A DNA stretch of 34,700 nucleotides from Planctomycetota bacterium (GTDB lineage Bacteria; Planctomycetota; Planctomycetia; Pirellulales; UBA1268). The DNA is taken from NCBI GenBank assembly GCA_018970605.1, contig JAGWWA010000020.1, positions 1 to 34,700 on the forward strand, read 5' to 3'. The translations under genes and the position numbers were made by a program. This document shows positions 1-7,388 of the stretch, in pieces (position 1 is the stretch's first letter; each line of letters opens with the position of its first letter). The notes beneath the pieces were generated by a model that worked only from the letters and a program-made list of their open reading frames with translations, was not told where the DNA came from and searched no databases.

Positions 1-2
1 TG

Positions 3-2153
3 CATGACGTCCGCTGGCTCGTATTCAGGGAGTGGATGATGTCCGAGGCGCCTGCGTGGCTGCGTGACACGTACAGAAACCACGGCGAGGCAGCGGCAGG
101 ATGGGCGAGGACCCGTCCTGTGGCCAAGTCGCTCGTTCGCACCATGATGGATGTCGTCGTCGAATCTCGACTCGAGGAACTCGCTTCGGCCACTCAGACG
201 TATTCGGCCTCCGGCCACTTCCAGGTGCGGGCCGCAAGTGAGCGAATCGCCACTTCCATCGAGCCGCGGCCTCGCGACACCTCGACACCCGGGTCAACAG
301 CAGAAGCACCAGGCGGATCAGCCGAACTCCCTGGCACGATCCTCGCTGCCGACGACCTGCCGGCAACGCTGGCCGCATACCTTCACCCAAAGCCCGCGGC
401 CGACGGAAAGCCGTCGCTCACCCCGAGTCAGGCCGACGACCGCATGGCGGAAGTTCGCGTCTCGGCGCAACGACTTGGCCAGGAGGGCAAGTTCGACGAG
501 GCCATCGATCTGCTTTCAGCCGCGATCGCCTGTGGTGTCGCTGAGCCCTGGATGTTCGAGTCGCTGGCGGTTGCCATGGAGGCGGACGGCCGGTCACGAG
601 AGGAGATCGACCGGGTTCTGCTGTCCACTGCCGACATGAGCGGCAACGCGAGTGATCTCCTGAACCTCGCCACCTATCTGGCCCGGTTCGGCTCCGACAA
701 ACAGGCCACCCGTACCTGCCGCAAGATCGTTCGGCTCGATCCGACGAACCGCGCTGCCTACGCGCTCGCGATGACCGTTGCCGCCAGGACCGACGACCTT
801 GAGACGCTGGCCTGGGCCTGCCCTGGGGTGCTCGCCAACGAATGGCCCGCCGCCGATCAGGAGATCGTTCGCCGGGCGGGCCGGCTCGCGAAGGCCACCA
901 TCGAAACGCTCGAGTCCTCGGGCAAAACCACCGAAGCCAAAGCGCTTCGCACGGCGGTTGATGCCGCCCTCGTTCGCGATCTTGAGATCGACGTGACCTG
1001 GAGTGGTGACGCCGACATCGACATCATGGTCGAAGAACCCGTCGGCAGCGTCTGCAGCCGTTCGGCTCCGCGTTCCCCATCCGGCGGCGTGCTCTTCGGC
1101 GACTCGGCAGCAACGCCGGCAGACAAGGGGCTTCATCGGGAGCGGTATGTCGCCACCTTCGCACTGCCCGGCGAGTATCGCGTGCTCGTCAAGCGGATCA
1201 CCGGAAGCGTGGCCGCGAATACGGTCACCGTGGCGATGACCATGATGAAGGGCACTGATCAGGAGAAGGTGCTTCGCCAGCAAGTGCGAGTCACAGAGGA
1301 TGATCAGATGCTCGCCGTGAGCCTGCCGGATGGCCGCCGCCGGGAGCAGGTGGCGGACGCACAACTCGTGCAGGACGTGACGCTGCAACGGTCCATCAGT
1401 AGCCTTGTCCTCGCACAGCAGCTTGCTGCGATCACCGACGCGGCCGCGGTTGAATCGATGTCGTCGAGTCGCGGAAATACGCCGACGCCGGGGTCAACAA
1501 CTGATCCAGGGTCCGCTCGGACTCCTTTTTTCGGTGGCGGTGCCGTCGGCTACCAGCCCGTCATCACCACGCTGCCTGAAGGCACGAACTTCAACGTCAG
1601 CGTGGTTGTCTCCGCCGATCGACGATACGTTCGTGCCACGTGCAACCCGCTCTTCTCGGGTGTCGGACAAGTGACGCAGTTCAACTTCTCCGGTGGTGGT
1701 GCCGGCGGCACGGGTGGAGGTGGCATGGGTGGCGGCGGTATGGGTGGTATGGGCGGCGGTGGCATGGGCGGTGGCATGGGTGGCATGGGTGGCATGGGTG
1801 GCATGGGTGGTGGCATGGGTGGTGGCATGGGTGGTGGCATGGGCGGCATGGGTGGTGGCATGGGCGGCATGGGTGGTGGCATGGGCGGCATGGGTGGTGG
1901 TATGGGCGGCGGCGGCATGGGCGGCTTCTGCTGGGTCGCTCGCGAGGTCTACGGCGCGTCGAACCCCAAGTGGATGCTCTTCAGGCACTGGCTCCGCACT
2001 GATGCGCCAAAGTGGCTGCACGACCTCTACGCCGCTCGCGGCGAGTCTTTCGCAGCCTGGATTCACGACAAGCCGGCCATCAAGGCCGTGCTCCGCGTCA
2101 TGATGGACCGCGTGATCGCCGAGGCGGAGGTGCCATGCCCCGTTTCGGAGTGA
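3..2153 (+). CDS. Secreted-type Gly/Met-repeat protein with two CFI-like boxes (5' end cut by window)
   Basis: The frame is open from base 3 with no stop, so the true start lies upstream; the ATG at 36 is probably internal. In order I see: a box at nt 9-164; a low-complexity Pro/Thr/Ser stretch; TPR-like helices at about nt 430-780; a beta module at about nt 980-1240 (DADIDIMVEEP...SPSGGV...GEYRVLVK) resembling the DUF2135/YfaP fold; a second beta module at about nt 1545-1690 (VVSADRRYVR); a Gly/Met repeat linker; and a C-terminal box from nt 1926 starting FCWVAREVYG. The C-terminal box resembles the CFI-box-CTERM type. The first box matches it without gaps over 52 residues at about 40% identity (W, FR, AP.WL.D.Y, GE, P..K, R.MMD). 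The stop overlaps ispD by 19 nt. Role unknown; an exported or surface protein is inferred from the modules, since any signal peptide lies outside the window. Confidence 0.8.
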   Translation, partial: HDVRWLVFREWMMSEAPAWLRDTYRNHGEAAAGWARTRPVAKSLVRTMMDVVVESRLEELASATQTYSASGHFQVRAASERIATSIEPRPRDTSTPGSTAEAPGGSAELPGTILAADDLPATLAAYLHPKPAADGKPSLTPSQADDRMAEVRVSAQRLGQEGKFDEAIDLLSAAIACGVAEPWMFESLAVAMEADGRSREEIDRVLLSTADMSGNASDLLNLATYLARFGSDKQATRTCRKIVRLDPTNRAAYALAMTVAARTDDLETLAWACPGVLANEWPAADQEIVRRAGRLAKATIETLESSGKTTEAKALRTAVDAALVRDLEIDVTWSGDADIDIMVEEPVGSVCSRSAPRSPSGGVLFGDSAATPADKGLHRERYVATFALPGEYRVLVKRITGSVAANTVTVAMTMMKGTDQEKVLRQQVRVTEDDQMLAVSLPDGRRREQVADAQLVQDVTLQRSISSLVLAQQLAAITDAAAVESMSSSRGNTPTPGSTTDPGSARTPFFGGGAVGYQPVITTLPEGTNFNVSVVVSADRRYVRATCNPLFSGVGQVTQFNFSGGGAGGTGGGGMGGGGMGGMGGGGMGGGMGGMGGMGGMGGGMGGGMGGGMGGMGGGMGGMGGGMGGMGGGMGGGGMGGFCWVAREVYGASNPKWMLFRHWLRTDAPKWLHDLYAARGESFAAWIHDKPAIKAVLRVMMDRVIAEAEVPCPVSE
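1693..1926 (+). repeat. In-frame Gly/Met (GGM / GGGM) coding repeat
   Basis: Roughly 75 codons are almost only Gly and Met, built from ggcatgggt / ggtggcatgggc units. All units are multiples of 3, so copy-number change by slippage would keep the frame. The repeat lies between the second beta module and the C-terminal box and probably acts as a flexible linker. The opposite strand reads as Met-Pro-Pro repeats, which I take as a by-product. Confidence 0.9.
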
Positions 2154-2875
2154 TCCTGGCGGCCGCCGGACAGAGCAGCCGCTTTCAGGACGCCAACTAC
2201 AAAAAGCCCTTCGCCCCGCTGGCCGGCCGACCCGTCTGGCTGCACTCGGCCGAGAAGTTCACCGACCGCGACGATGTCGCCCAGGTCGTCGTGGTCGTCT
2301 CCCCCGACGACCGGCAGGCCTTTGTCGAAAAGTTCGGCGCCAACCTCGCCTTCATGGGCATCACGCTCGCCGAAGGCGGTGCCACACGGGCCGACTCGGT
2401 CCGCAACGGCCTCGAGAAACTCGATGCTGAGATCGACATGGTCGCAATCCACGACGCCGCCCGCCCCTGCATCGCTCCCGCATGGATCGACAAGGTGTTC
2501 GCGGCCGGCGTCCGCACCGGCGCGGCCATTCTCGCCATCCCGGTGGTCGGCACGCTCAAGCGTGTCGGCCCTGGCAACGTGATCACCGAAACCGTCGATC
2601 GCACCGGGCTCTGGGAGGCACAGACGCCGCAGGTGTTCTCACGCGACCTGCTCGCGAAGGCGTTTGCCGCCCAGCGCGACGGTGAGGCGACCGACGAGGC
2701 CTCGCTCATCGAGCGGATCGGCCACCCCGTCACCGTCGTGCCCGGTTCCCCGATCAACCTCAAGATCACGAGCCGGGAAGACCTGAAACTTGCGGAGCAC
2801 TCCCTGAAGGCGTTGCCGGCACCAAAGCTCGGCGGCCCCGCACACCCCTTCGCCGACGGCGATCTCTGGCGGTAA
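2135..2875 (+). CDS. ispD: 2-C-methyl-D-erythritol 4-phosphate cytidylyltransferase
   Basis: This enzyme transfers CMP from CTP to MEP in the non-mevalonate isoprenoid pathway (cytosolic). The 246-residue length is normal for IspD. The N-terminal nucleotide loop AAAGQSSRF (residues 9-17) holds the conserved Arg16, followed by Lys23-Lys24-Pro. GGATRADSVRNGL (81-93), HDAARP (106-111) and the C-terminal NLKITSREDL (208-217) match the other substrate-binding motifs. The ATG at 2135 was chosen because the frame upstream carries unrelated Arg-rich sequence and the IspD fold starts at MPRFGVILAAAG. It overlaps the end of the Gly/Met-repeat gene by 19 nt, which suggests coupled translation, and sits 3 nt before tyrS. 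Confidence 0.95.
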   Translation: MPRFGVILAAAGQSSRFQDANYKKPFAPLAGRPVWLHSAEKFTDRDDVAQVVVVVSPDDRQAFVEKFGANLAFMGITLAEGGATRADSVRNGLEKLDAEIDMVAIHDAARPCIAPAWIDKVFAAGVRTGAAILAIPVVGTLKRVGPGNVITETVDRTGLWEAQTPQVFSRDLLAKAFAAQRDGEATDEASLIERIGHPVTVVPGSPINLKITSREDLKLAEHSLKALPAPKLGGPAHPFADGDLWR

Positions 2876-2878
2876 CCC

Positions 2879-4156
2879 ATGCCCCACGACCTCGTCACCG
2901 AGTTCGAGGCCCGCGGCCTCGTGCACCAGTCCACCGATGCAGCGGCGTTGCGGCAGTGGCTCGCCACCCCCGGTCGCCGAGTCTACGCCGGGTTCGATCC
3001 CACGGCCGACAGCCTGCACGTCGGCCATCTCGTGGCCCTCGTGCTCCTCCGCCGCGTCGCCCGGGCCGGCCACGAACCGGTCGCCCTCATCGGAGGCGCC
3101 ACCGGAATGATCGGCGACCCGAGCGGCCGCAGCGACGAGCGGAATCTCCTCTCGCCCGCCGAACTCGAGGCCAACATCGACGGCGTGGGACGGCAGATCC
3201 GGGCGGTGCTCGCGTCGGCCGGCGACCGGGTGCACGTCGTCAACAACGCCGACTGGATGCGGGGCGTGGGCTACCTCGCGTTCCTCCGCGACGTCGGCAA
3301 GCACTTTCCGCTCTCGCAGATGCTCGCCAAAGACTCCGTGAAGAGCCGCCTCGAGCGGGACGGCGGCATCTCGTACACCGAGTTCAGCTACATGCTCCTC
3401 CAGGCATGGGACTTCGTGCACCTCTCCGATGCGCTCGACTGCCGGGTCCAGATCGGCGGCAGCGACCAGTGGGGCAACATCACCGCCGGCATCGAACTCG
3501 GACGTCGGCTCCGGTCCCGCGACCTCCACGGCATCACCTGCCCGCTGCTGACGAAGTCGGACGGCACGAAGATGGGCAAGACGGCATCGGGCGCGATCTG
3601 GCTCGACCCGAAGCGGACGAGCCCGTATCGCTTCTATCAGTATTGGATCAACCTCGACGACGACGACGCGGGCCGCTGCCTGCTGCGGCTGACCGAGGTC
3701 CCACTCGGAGAGATCGCCGATCTCGACGCGAAGCGCGCCGCCAATCCTGCGGCCCGCGACACCCAGAAGCGGCTCGCCGAGGAGCTCACGCAGCTCGTAC
3801 ACGGCGAGGCCGGCCTCGCCACGGCACGCCAGGCCACCGACATCTTCTTCGGCGCCGAGATCGCGAGCCTCGACGATGCGGCCCTCTCCGAAATCTTCGC
3901 CGACGTGCCGAGCCACGAGTTTCCGCGGACGGTGCTCGACGGCGAGGGCCTGCCGCTCGTCGAGGCGTTGAAGGCGACCGGCCTGGCCCAGAGCGCCAGT
4001 GCCGCCCGCCGCACGGTCGAGCAAGGGGGCGGCTACGTGAACAACCGCCGCGTGACCGACCCCGCCCACCGGCTCACGGCCGGCGACCTCGTCGGCGCGG
4101 CGACGCTCGTCCTCCGCTCGGGAAAAAAGTCGTACGCCGTCGCCCGCTTCATCTGA
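2879..4156 (+). CDS. tyrS: Tyrosyl-tRNA synthetase
   Basis: Class I synthetase charging tRNA-Tyr; 425 residues, the usual bacterial length. The ATP-binding HIGH motif is HVGH (47-50) and the KMSKS-type loop is KMGKT (231-235). The tyrosine pocket segment SYTEFSYMLLQAWDF (165-179) keeps the Tyr171, Gln175 and Asp178 equivalents; the usual YDF reads WDF here. QIGGSDQWGN (191-200) is intact. The last 70 or so residues form an S4 RNA-binding domain (QSASAARRTVEQGGGYVNN). The gene starts 3 nt after ispD, so the two are almost certainly co-transcribed. Confidence 0.97.
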   Translation: MPHDLVTEFEARGLVHQSTDAAALRQWLATPGRRVYAGFDPTADSLHVGHLVALVLLRRVARAGHEPVALIGGATGMIGDPSGRSDERNLLSPAELEANIDGVGRQIRAVLASAGDRVHVVNNADWMRGVGYLAFLRDVGKHFPLSQMLAKDSVKSRLERDGGISYTEFSYMLLQAWDFVHLSDALDCRVQIGGSDQWGNITAGIELGRRLRSRDLHGITCPLLTKSDGTKMGKTASGAIWLDPKRTSPYRFYQYWINLDDDDAGRCLLRLTEVPLGEIADLDAKRAANPAARDTQKRLAEELTQLVHGEAGLATARQATDIFFGAEIASLDDAALSEIFADVPSHEFPRTVLDGEGLPLVEALKATGLAQSASAARRTVEQGGGYVNNRRVTDPAHRLTAGDLVGAATLVLRSGKKSYAVARFI

Positions 4157-4191
4157 TTCGCACGGAATCCGCCACGCTTCCGGAGACAACC

Positions 4192-4527
4192 ATGAGGAGA
4201 ACGACCATGCATCGCCTCGTGTTCGTCCTGACGGCGATCGCCCTCATGGCCGGCACGCGCCTCACGCATGCCGACTCACCCGCCACCGAACGCGGTGGCG
4301 TGGCCTCGCTGGAGGATCGGCTGAAGAACGGCCTCCGGGTGAAGGCCCCGCGGGACGTGAGGTTCGTCGAGACGGTCGCGAAGAGGGTCCGCGAGGGACG
4401 GATGCCGGCCAAGGTGGTCGACTCGACGTATTTTTGGGCGGTCAGCCGCGGGAAGAAGTATCCCTTCCCCGCGTTCGAACACTCGATCCGCATCCAGGCG
4501 GCGAAACTCGGCGTGCCGCTCGAGTGA
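4192..4527 (+). CDS. Small secreted protein, conserved-hypothetical type
   Basis: An 111-residue protein. It opens with a short basic end and a hydrophobic stretch (LVFVLTAIALMAG) ending near THA-DSP, a plausible Sec signal peptide. The mature part is basic and helical, with the segment RFVETVAKRVREGRMPAKVVDSTYFWA followed by KKYPFPAFEHSIRIQAAKLGV. The pattern 'one segment for movement from a start, then PFPxFExxxRxQAxxLGV' is one I associate with small planctomycete secreted proteins of unknown function. A second ATG at 4207 has an AGGAG seven bases upstream and may be the real start, giving 106 residues. It lies 35 nt after tyrS, same strand. No function is assigned. Confidence 0.75.
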   Translation: MRRTTMHRLVFVLTAIALMAGTRLTHADSPATERGGVASLEDRLKNGLRVKAPRDVRFVETVAKRVREGRMPAKVVDSTYFWAVSRGKKYPFPAFEHSIRIQAAKLGVPLE

Positions 4528-4552
4528 TGCGGGTCACGCGTGATCATTGAGG

Positions 4553-4585
4553 AGCCCCCATCGCTTACGCGATTGGGCTTCCTGA
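4553..4585 (+). repeat. 33-bp palindromic repeat, copy 1
   Basis: Core ATCGC-TTAC-GCGAT hairpin, extended by CCC/GGG with one bulged T and followed by a GCTTCCTGA tail. Identical over 33 bp to 4657-4689. A near-identical inverted copy lies at 12938-12969. Confidence 0.9.
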
Positions 4586-4620
4586 GTTCGCGGCAGCGGT
4601 ACAGCGCCGCAGGAAGCGTA

Positions 4621-4634
4621 ACGCCGTCAGGCGT
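4621..4634. repeat. ACGCC-GTCA-GGCGT hairpin
   Basis: A perfect 5-bp stem with a 4-base loop between the two 33-bp repeats. The same hairpin with a GTGA loop recurs at 34113-34126, so it is another dispersed palindrome in this genome. Confidence 0.7.
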
Positions 4635-4656
4635 ACGGCTGCGTTCCGCTACGCGT

Positions 4657-4689
4657 AGCCCCCATCGCTTACGCGATTGGGCTTCCTGA
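4657..4689 (+). repeat. 33-bp palindromic repeat, copy 2
   Basis: Exact second copy of 4553-4585, 104 bp downstream, ending 18 bp before the stop codon of the convergent membrane-protein gene. The pair sits between convergent genes and could form transcript-end hairpins, but there is no T tract. Confidence 0.9.
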
Positions 4690-4707
4690 ACCCAGCTGAA
4701 ACCCGCG

Positions 4708-6372
4708 TTACTTTTCGGGTCGGTCTCCGGCCAACCGGTAGACCGCGTACGCGGAGTTGGCGTGAAGCCGCTCACCGGGAATCGACTCGAGCAGCGGCGC
4801 GTCGAGCGGCACGATCGCGTGATCGGCGCCGTACCGCGCAATGACCTCGCGAACCCGATCAGGACCGAGCGACGCCGTCGATCGTTCCATCTCCGCCAGC
4901 GAGCCGGATCGCGAGTAGCAGTCCACGATCCGCTTGCGCCACTCGACGAGCGACGCGGCATCCTGGGGGCTGTTCTTCCATGACACCACCTCGCGGCGGC
5001 CCGTCCGCCACGTGAAACTCGCCGCTCCCCGGGGCGTCAGGAAGCAGGCGTCCGCAGGGGCATGCTCCCGAACCCACGCGCAGATGTCGGCCCAGGGTGC
5101 AGGGACGAGTTTCACATCGGCCCGCGGGGCGACCGCGTCGCGGCCGGCGAGCGGCCAGTGGCGGCTCTGAAGGGCAAGATCGAGTGCCAGCAGTCCAATG
5201 GCCGCCGCCCGCAGCCATGCTGGTCGGCCCGCCGCCAACCGTGAACAGGCGTCGCGGTCTTCCAGCACTGCCGCCAGCGTGGTCGCCAGCGCGAACGGAA
5301 CGGCCACGTCGGCGAGCCGAAACCAGTAGAAACGCAGCAGCGAATAGGCGGTCGCCGGGGCCCATGGCTCGAGCAGGGAGATGCCGATCCCCGCCGCGGA
5401 GATCGCCAGCGCTGTGAGCGTAAACACCATGATCCGCCGTCGCGCCGCCGACGCCGGCACAAGCAGCGACAGCAGCCACCACACGGCAACGGCGAGCAGG
5501 TGCCTCGCGATCATGCCATCGGCGAATGTCCGCGGCAGCAGGTGGTGCGAGAGCCGATCGACGACGTAGATTTTTGTTGCCGCCACCCGCGTGGCCTCAT
5601 CAACCCCGGCCGTGAGGCCGAGTGCGGGCACGACGCCGGCCGCCACCGCCAGCAGGCCGCCGGCCACCAACGCGGCCGCGGCCCATGAAGCCCCACCGCG
5701 TGGCCGGCGGGAACTGGCTTCTCCGGCGGATCCCTTCAGCATCCGGCTCGCCGTCGACGTTACCGGCATCCACGTCATCACCGTCCACGTACCTACGATC
5801 GCGATCAGCGCCCAGCCACCGACGATCGGATGAAAGGCCGTGCCGATCCCCGCGAGGCAGAACGCGGCGGCGAACCGACCAGCGGCGACCTCGCCGAGTG
5901 CACCGAGCACGGCCGCCCACGCAAACACCTTCGCCTCGCAACCACCGATCACCCACTCACCCGCCGCCGTCGTGTTGCGGAGCGCGAACGAGAAGGCACA
6001 TGCCGCGACCACGCGAGCCCATGGAGCCGCCAGCAACGGCACCGTCGCATGACGAAACCCTATGGCGAGCAACGCCCACCCGGCAATGCGGCCGATCCAG
6101 GCGGCATGCTCGAGCGACAGGGCGGCGGCAAGCGGCCCCGCCACCAGATAGAAGACACCGTGGGCATCGGGCGTTTCCAGGAAAAAGTCACCCCGGCCCC
6201 ACGTCGGATCAGCGGCATGCCGCGCCTTGGTGAGATACACGGCTTCGTTGACGTCGGGCACGGGCCATGCCCCCGCCGCGGCGAAGATCGCGGCGATGAG
6301 CAGGCACTCGGCAACCCCGCGGGCCCAGCCCGCCGTCCCACCGCCGCCGCTTTCACCCGTCGCGCCGTGCAT
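4708..6372 (-). CDS. Polytopic membrane protein with a DUF6798-like C-terminal region
   Basis: A 554-residue protein with about 9-11 hydrophobic segments across residues 20-400 (for example AECLLIAAIFAAAGAWP, HLLAVAVWWLLSLLV, AAAIGLLALDLAL). A soluble C-terminal domain of about 150 residues carries CFLTPRGAASFTWRTGRREVVSWK. The early WPVPDVNEAVYLTKARHAADPTWGRGDFFLE-type loop after the first helix resembles polytopic glycosyltransferase-like proteins. The overall pattern matches the planctomycete DUF6798 group as I remember it. Catalytic activity is not established. It is transcribed divergently from prpB with 68 bp between the two starts. Confidence 0.75.
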   Translation of the reverse strand: MHGATGESGGGGTAGWARGVAECLLIAAIFAAAGAWPVPDVNEAVYLTKARHAADPTWGRGDFFLETPDAHGVFYLVAGPLAAALSLEHAAWIGRIAGWALLAIGFRHATVPLLAAPWARVVAACAFSFALRNTTAAGEWVIGGCEAKVFAWAAVLGALGEVAAGRFAAAFCLAGIGTAFHPIVGGWALIAIVGTWTVMTWMPVTSTASRMLKGSAGEASSRRPRGGASWAAAALVAGGLLAVAAGVVPALGLTAGVDEATRVAATKIYVVDRLSHHLLPRTFADGMIARHLLAVAVWWLLSLLVPASAARRRIMVFTLTALAISAAGIGISLLEPWAPATAYSLLRFYWFRLADVAVPFALATTLAAVLEDRDACSRLAAGRPAWLRAAAIGLLALDLALQSRHWPLAGRDAVAPRADVKLVPAPWADICAWVREHAPADACFLTPRGAASFTWRTGRREVVSWKNSPQDAASLVEWRKRIVDCYSRSGSLAEMERSTASLGPDRVREVIARYGADHAIVPLDAPLLESIPGERLHANSAYAVYRLAGDRPEK

Positions 6373-6373
6373 C

Positions 6374-6379
6374 TATAAA
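6374..6379 (+). promoter_or_regulatory. Possible -10 element for prpB
   Basis: TATAAA lies 62 bp upstream of the prpB ATG, in the short gap between divergent starts. The sequence 17 bp upstream (TTTCAC at 6351) is a poor -35. Weak evidence. Confidence 0.25.
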
Positions 6380-6400
6380 CGCCACACGCCTCGCTGATCG

Positions 6401-6428
6401 AACGCTCCACCGCTCAACGCTCCACCGC
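6401..6428 (+). repeat. Tandem 13-bp repeat in the prpB leader
   Basis: AACGCTCCACCGC occurs at 6401-6413 and again at 6416-6428 (period 15), just upstream of the prpB ribosome-binding site. Two aligned copies could be a regulator site or plain duplication; nothing else supports a choice. Confidence 0.6.
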
Positions 6429-6440
6429 CCAAGGATACCG

Positions 6441-7388
6441 ATGGCCGCCCCAGCACCAGCAGTTCTTCGCCCCGCCCCCGACGGTGCCGCGACCGCCCCG
6501 GGGGGCGCTGCGCTCCGCCGGGCCGCCGCCACGGAAACCCTCGGCATCGTGGGCGCCCCGTTCGCCCTCGCCGCCAAACTGGTCGAGCCAGCCGGATTCG
6601 ACGCCGTCTACCTCTCCGGAGCCGCATTTTCGGCGGGAACGCTCGGCGTGCCCGACATCGGCCTGTTCACTCGAGACCAGCTCGTGGAGCAAACCCGGAT
6701 CCTCGCCCGGGCCGTTTCGATCCCACTCGTCGTTGACGCCGACACGGGGTTCGGCGGGCCTCGGGACGTCGAAGAAACCGTCCGCCTCCTGGAGGCGGCC
6801 GGCGCCGCCGCGATCCAACTCGAAGACCAGCGGGGTGCCGACAAGCGGTGCGGCCACCTCGCCGGCAAGCAGGTGATCGACGTGCCGGAGATGGCGGACA
6901 AACTCGCAGCCGCCGCCGCGGGCCGCCGCGACCCCGGCACGGTCATCATCGGCCGCTGCGACTCCCGGAGCGTTCACGGCCTCGACGACTGCCTCGCGCG
7001 GCTTCACGCCTACCGGGCCGCCGGCGCTGACTGGCTCTTCCCCGAGGCTCTCCAATCGCGGGACGAGTTCGGCCGGGTGGGCAGCGAGTTCGCCGGTTCG
7101 ATCCCGCTGCTCGCCAACATGACGGAGTTCGGTACGAGCCCGCTGATCTCGATTCCCGACCTCGCGGCCCTCGGCTTCGCCGCCGTGCTCTACCCCGTGA
7201 CGCTCATGCGGCTGGCCATGAAGGCGATGGAGGCTGGGCTCGCCCTGATCGCCGAAGAGGGGACGCAGGAGAACCTGCTCGACCTCATGGAGTCGCGCCA
7301 GGAACTCTACGAACTGCTCGACTACGACCCCAAGCACCCGGAGCGGCATCGCTTCGCCCGGTCCCAGAATCCCGAGGAGCCGACGTGA
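6441..7388 (+). CDS. prpB: Methylisocitrate lyase / isocitrate-lyase superfamily enzyme
   Basis: Member of the PEP mutase / isocitrate lyase superfamily, 315 residues. In the methylcitrate cycle PrpB splits 2-methylisocitrate into pyruvate and succinate. Visible motifs are YLSGAAFS (57-64), the metal-binding loop VVDADTGFG (97-105), IQLEDQ (125-130) and the catalytic loop KRCGH (135-139), the PrpB form of the lyase signature. Where PrpB usually reads ARTDA, this protein reads GRCDS (171-175), which is unusual. The N-terminus (1-30) is Ala/Pro-rich and may not be structured. AAGGA lies 6 nt before the ATG. The stop TGA shares a base with the ATG of prpC, so translation is probably coupled. Assignment as PrpB rests on KRCGH and the partner gene; a related lyase remains possible. 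Confidence 0.85.
   Translation: MAAPAPAVLRPAPDGAATAPGGAALRRAAATETLGIVGAPFALAAKLVEPAGFDAVYLSGAAFSAGTLGVPDIGLFTRDQLVEQTRILARAVSIPLVVDADTGFGGPRDVEETVRLLEAAGAAAIQLEDQRGADKRCGHLAGKQVIDVPEMADKLAAAAAGRRDPGTVIIGRCDSRSVHGLDDCLARLHAYRAAGADWLFPEALQSRDEFGRVGSEFAGSIPLLANMTEFGTSPLISIPDLAALGFAAVLYPVTLMRLAMKAMEAGLALIAEEGTQENLLDLMESRQELYELLDYDPKHPERHRFARSQNPEEPT

Noticed and set aside
594-1388. Long open frame on the minus strand within the box protein gene
   Set aside because: His/Gly/Arg-rich composition typical of the antisense of a high-GC gene; no motif, and the plus strand has clear domains.
1550-1918. Minus-strand Met-Pro-Pro repeat protein
   Set aside because: It is the complement of the Gly/Met repeat; no start signal and no other content.
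2639-4189. 516-codon minus-strand frame across tyrS
   Set aside because: Shadow of tyrS and ispD, which have full catalytic motifs on the plus strand.
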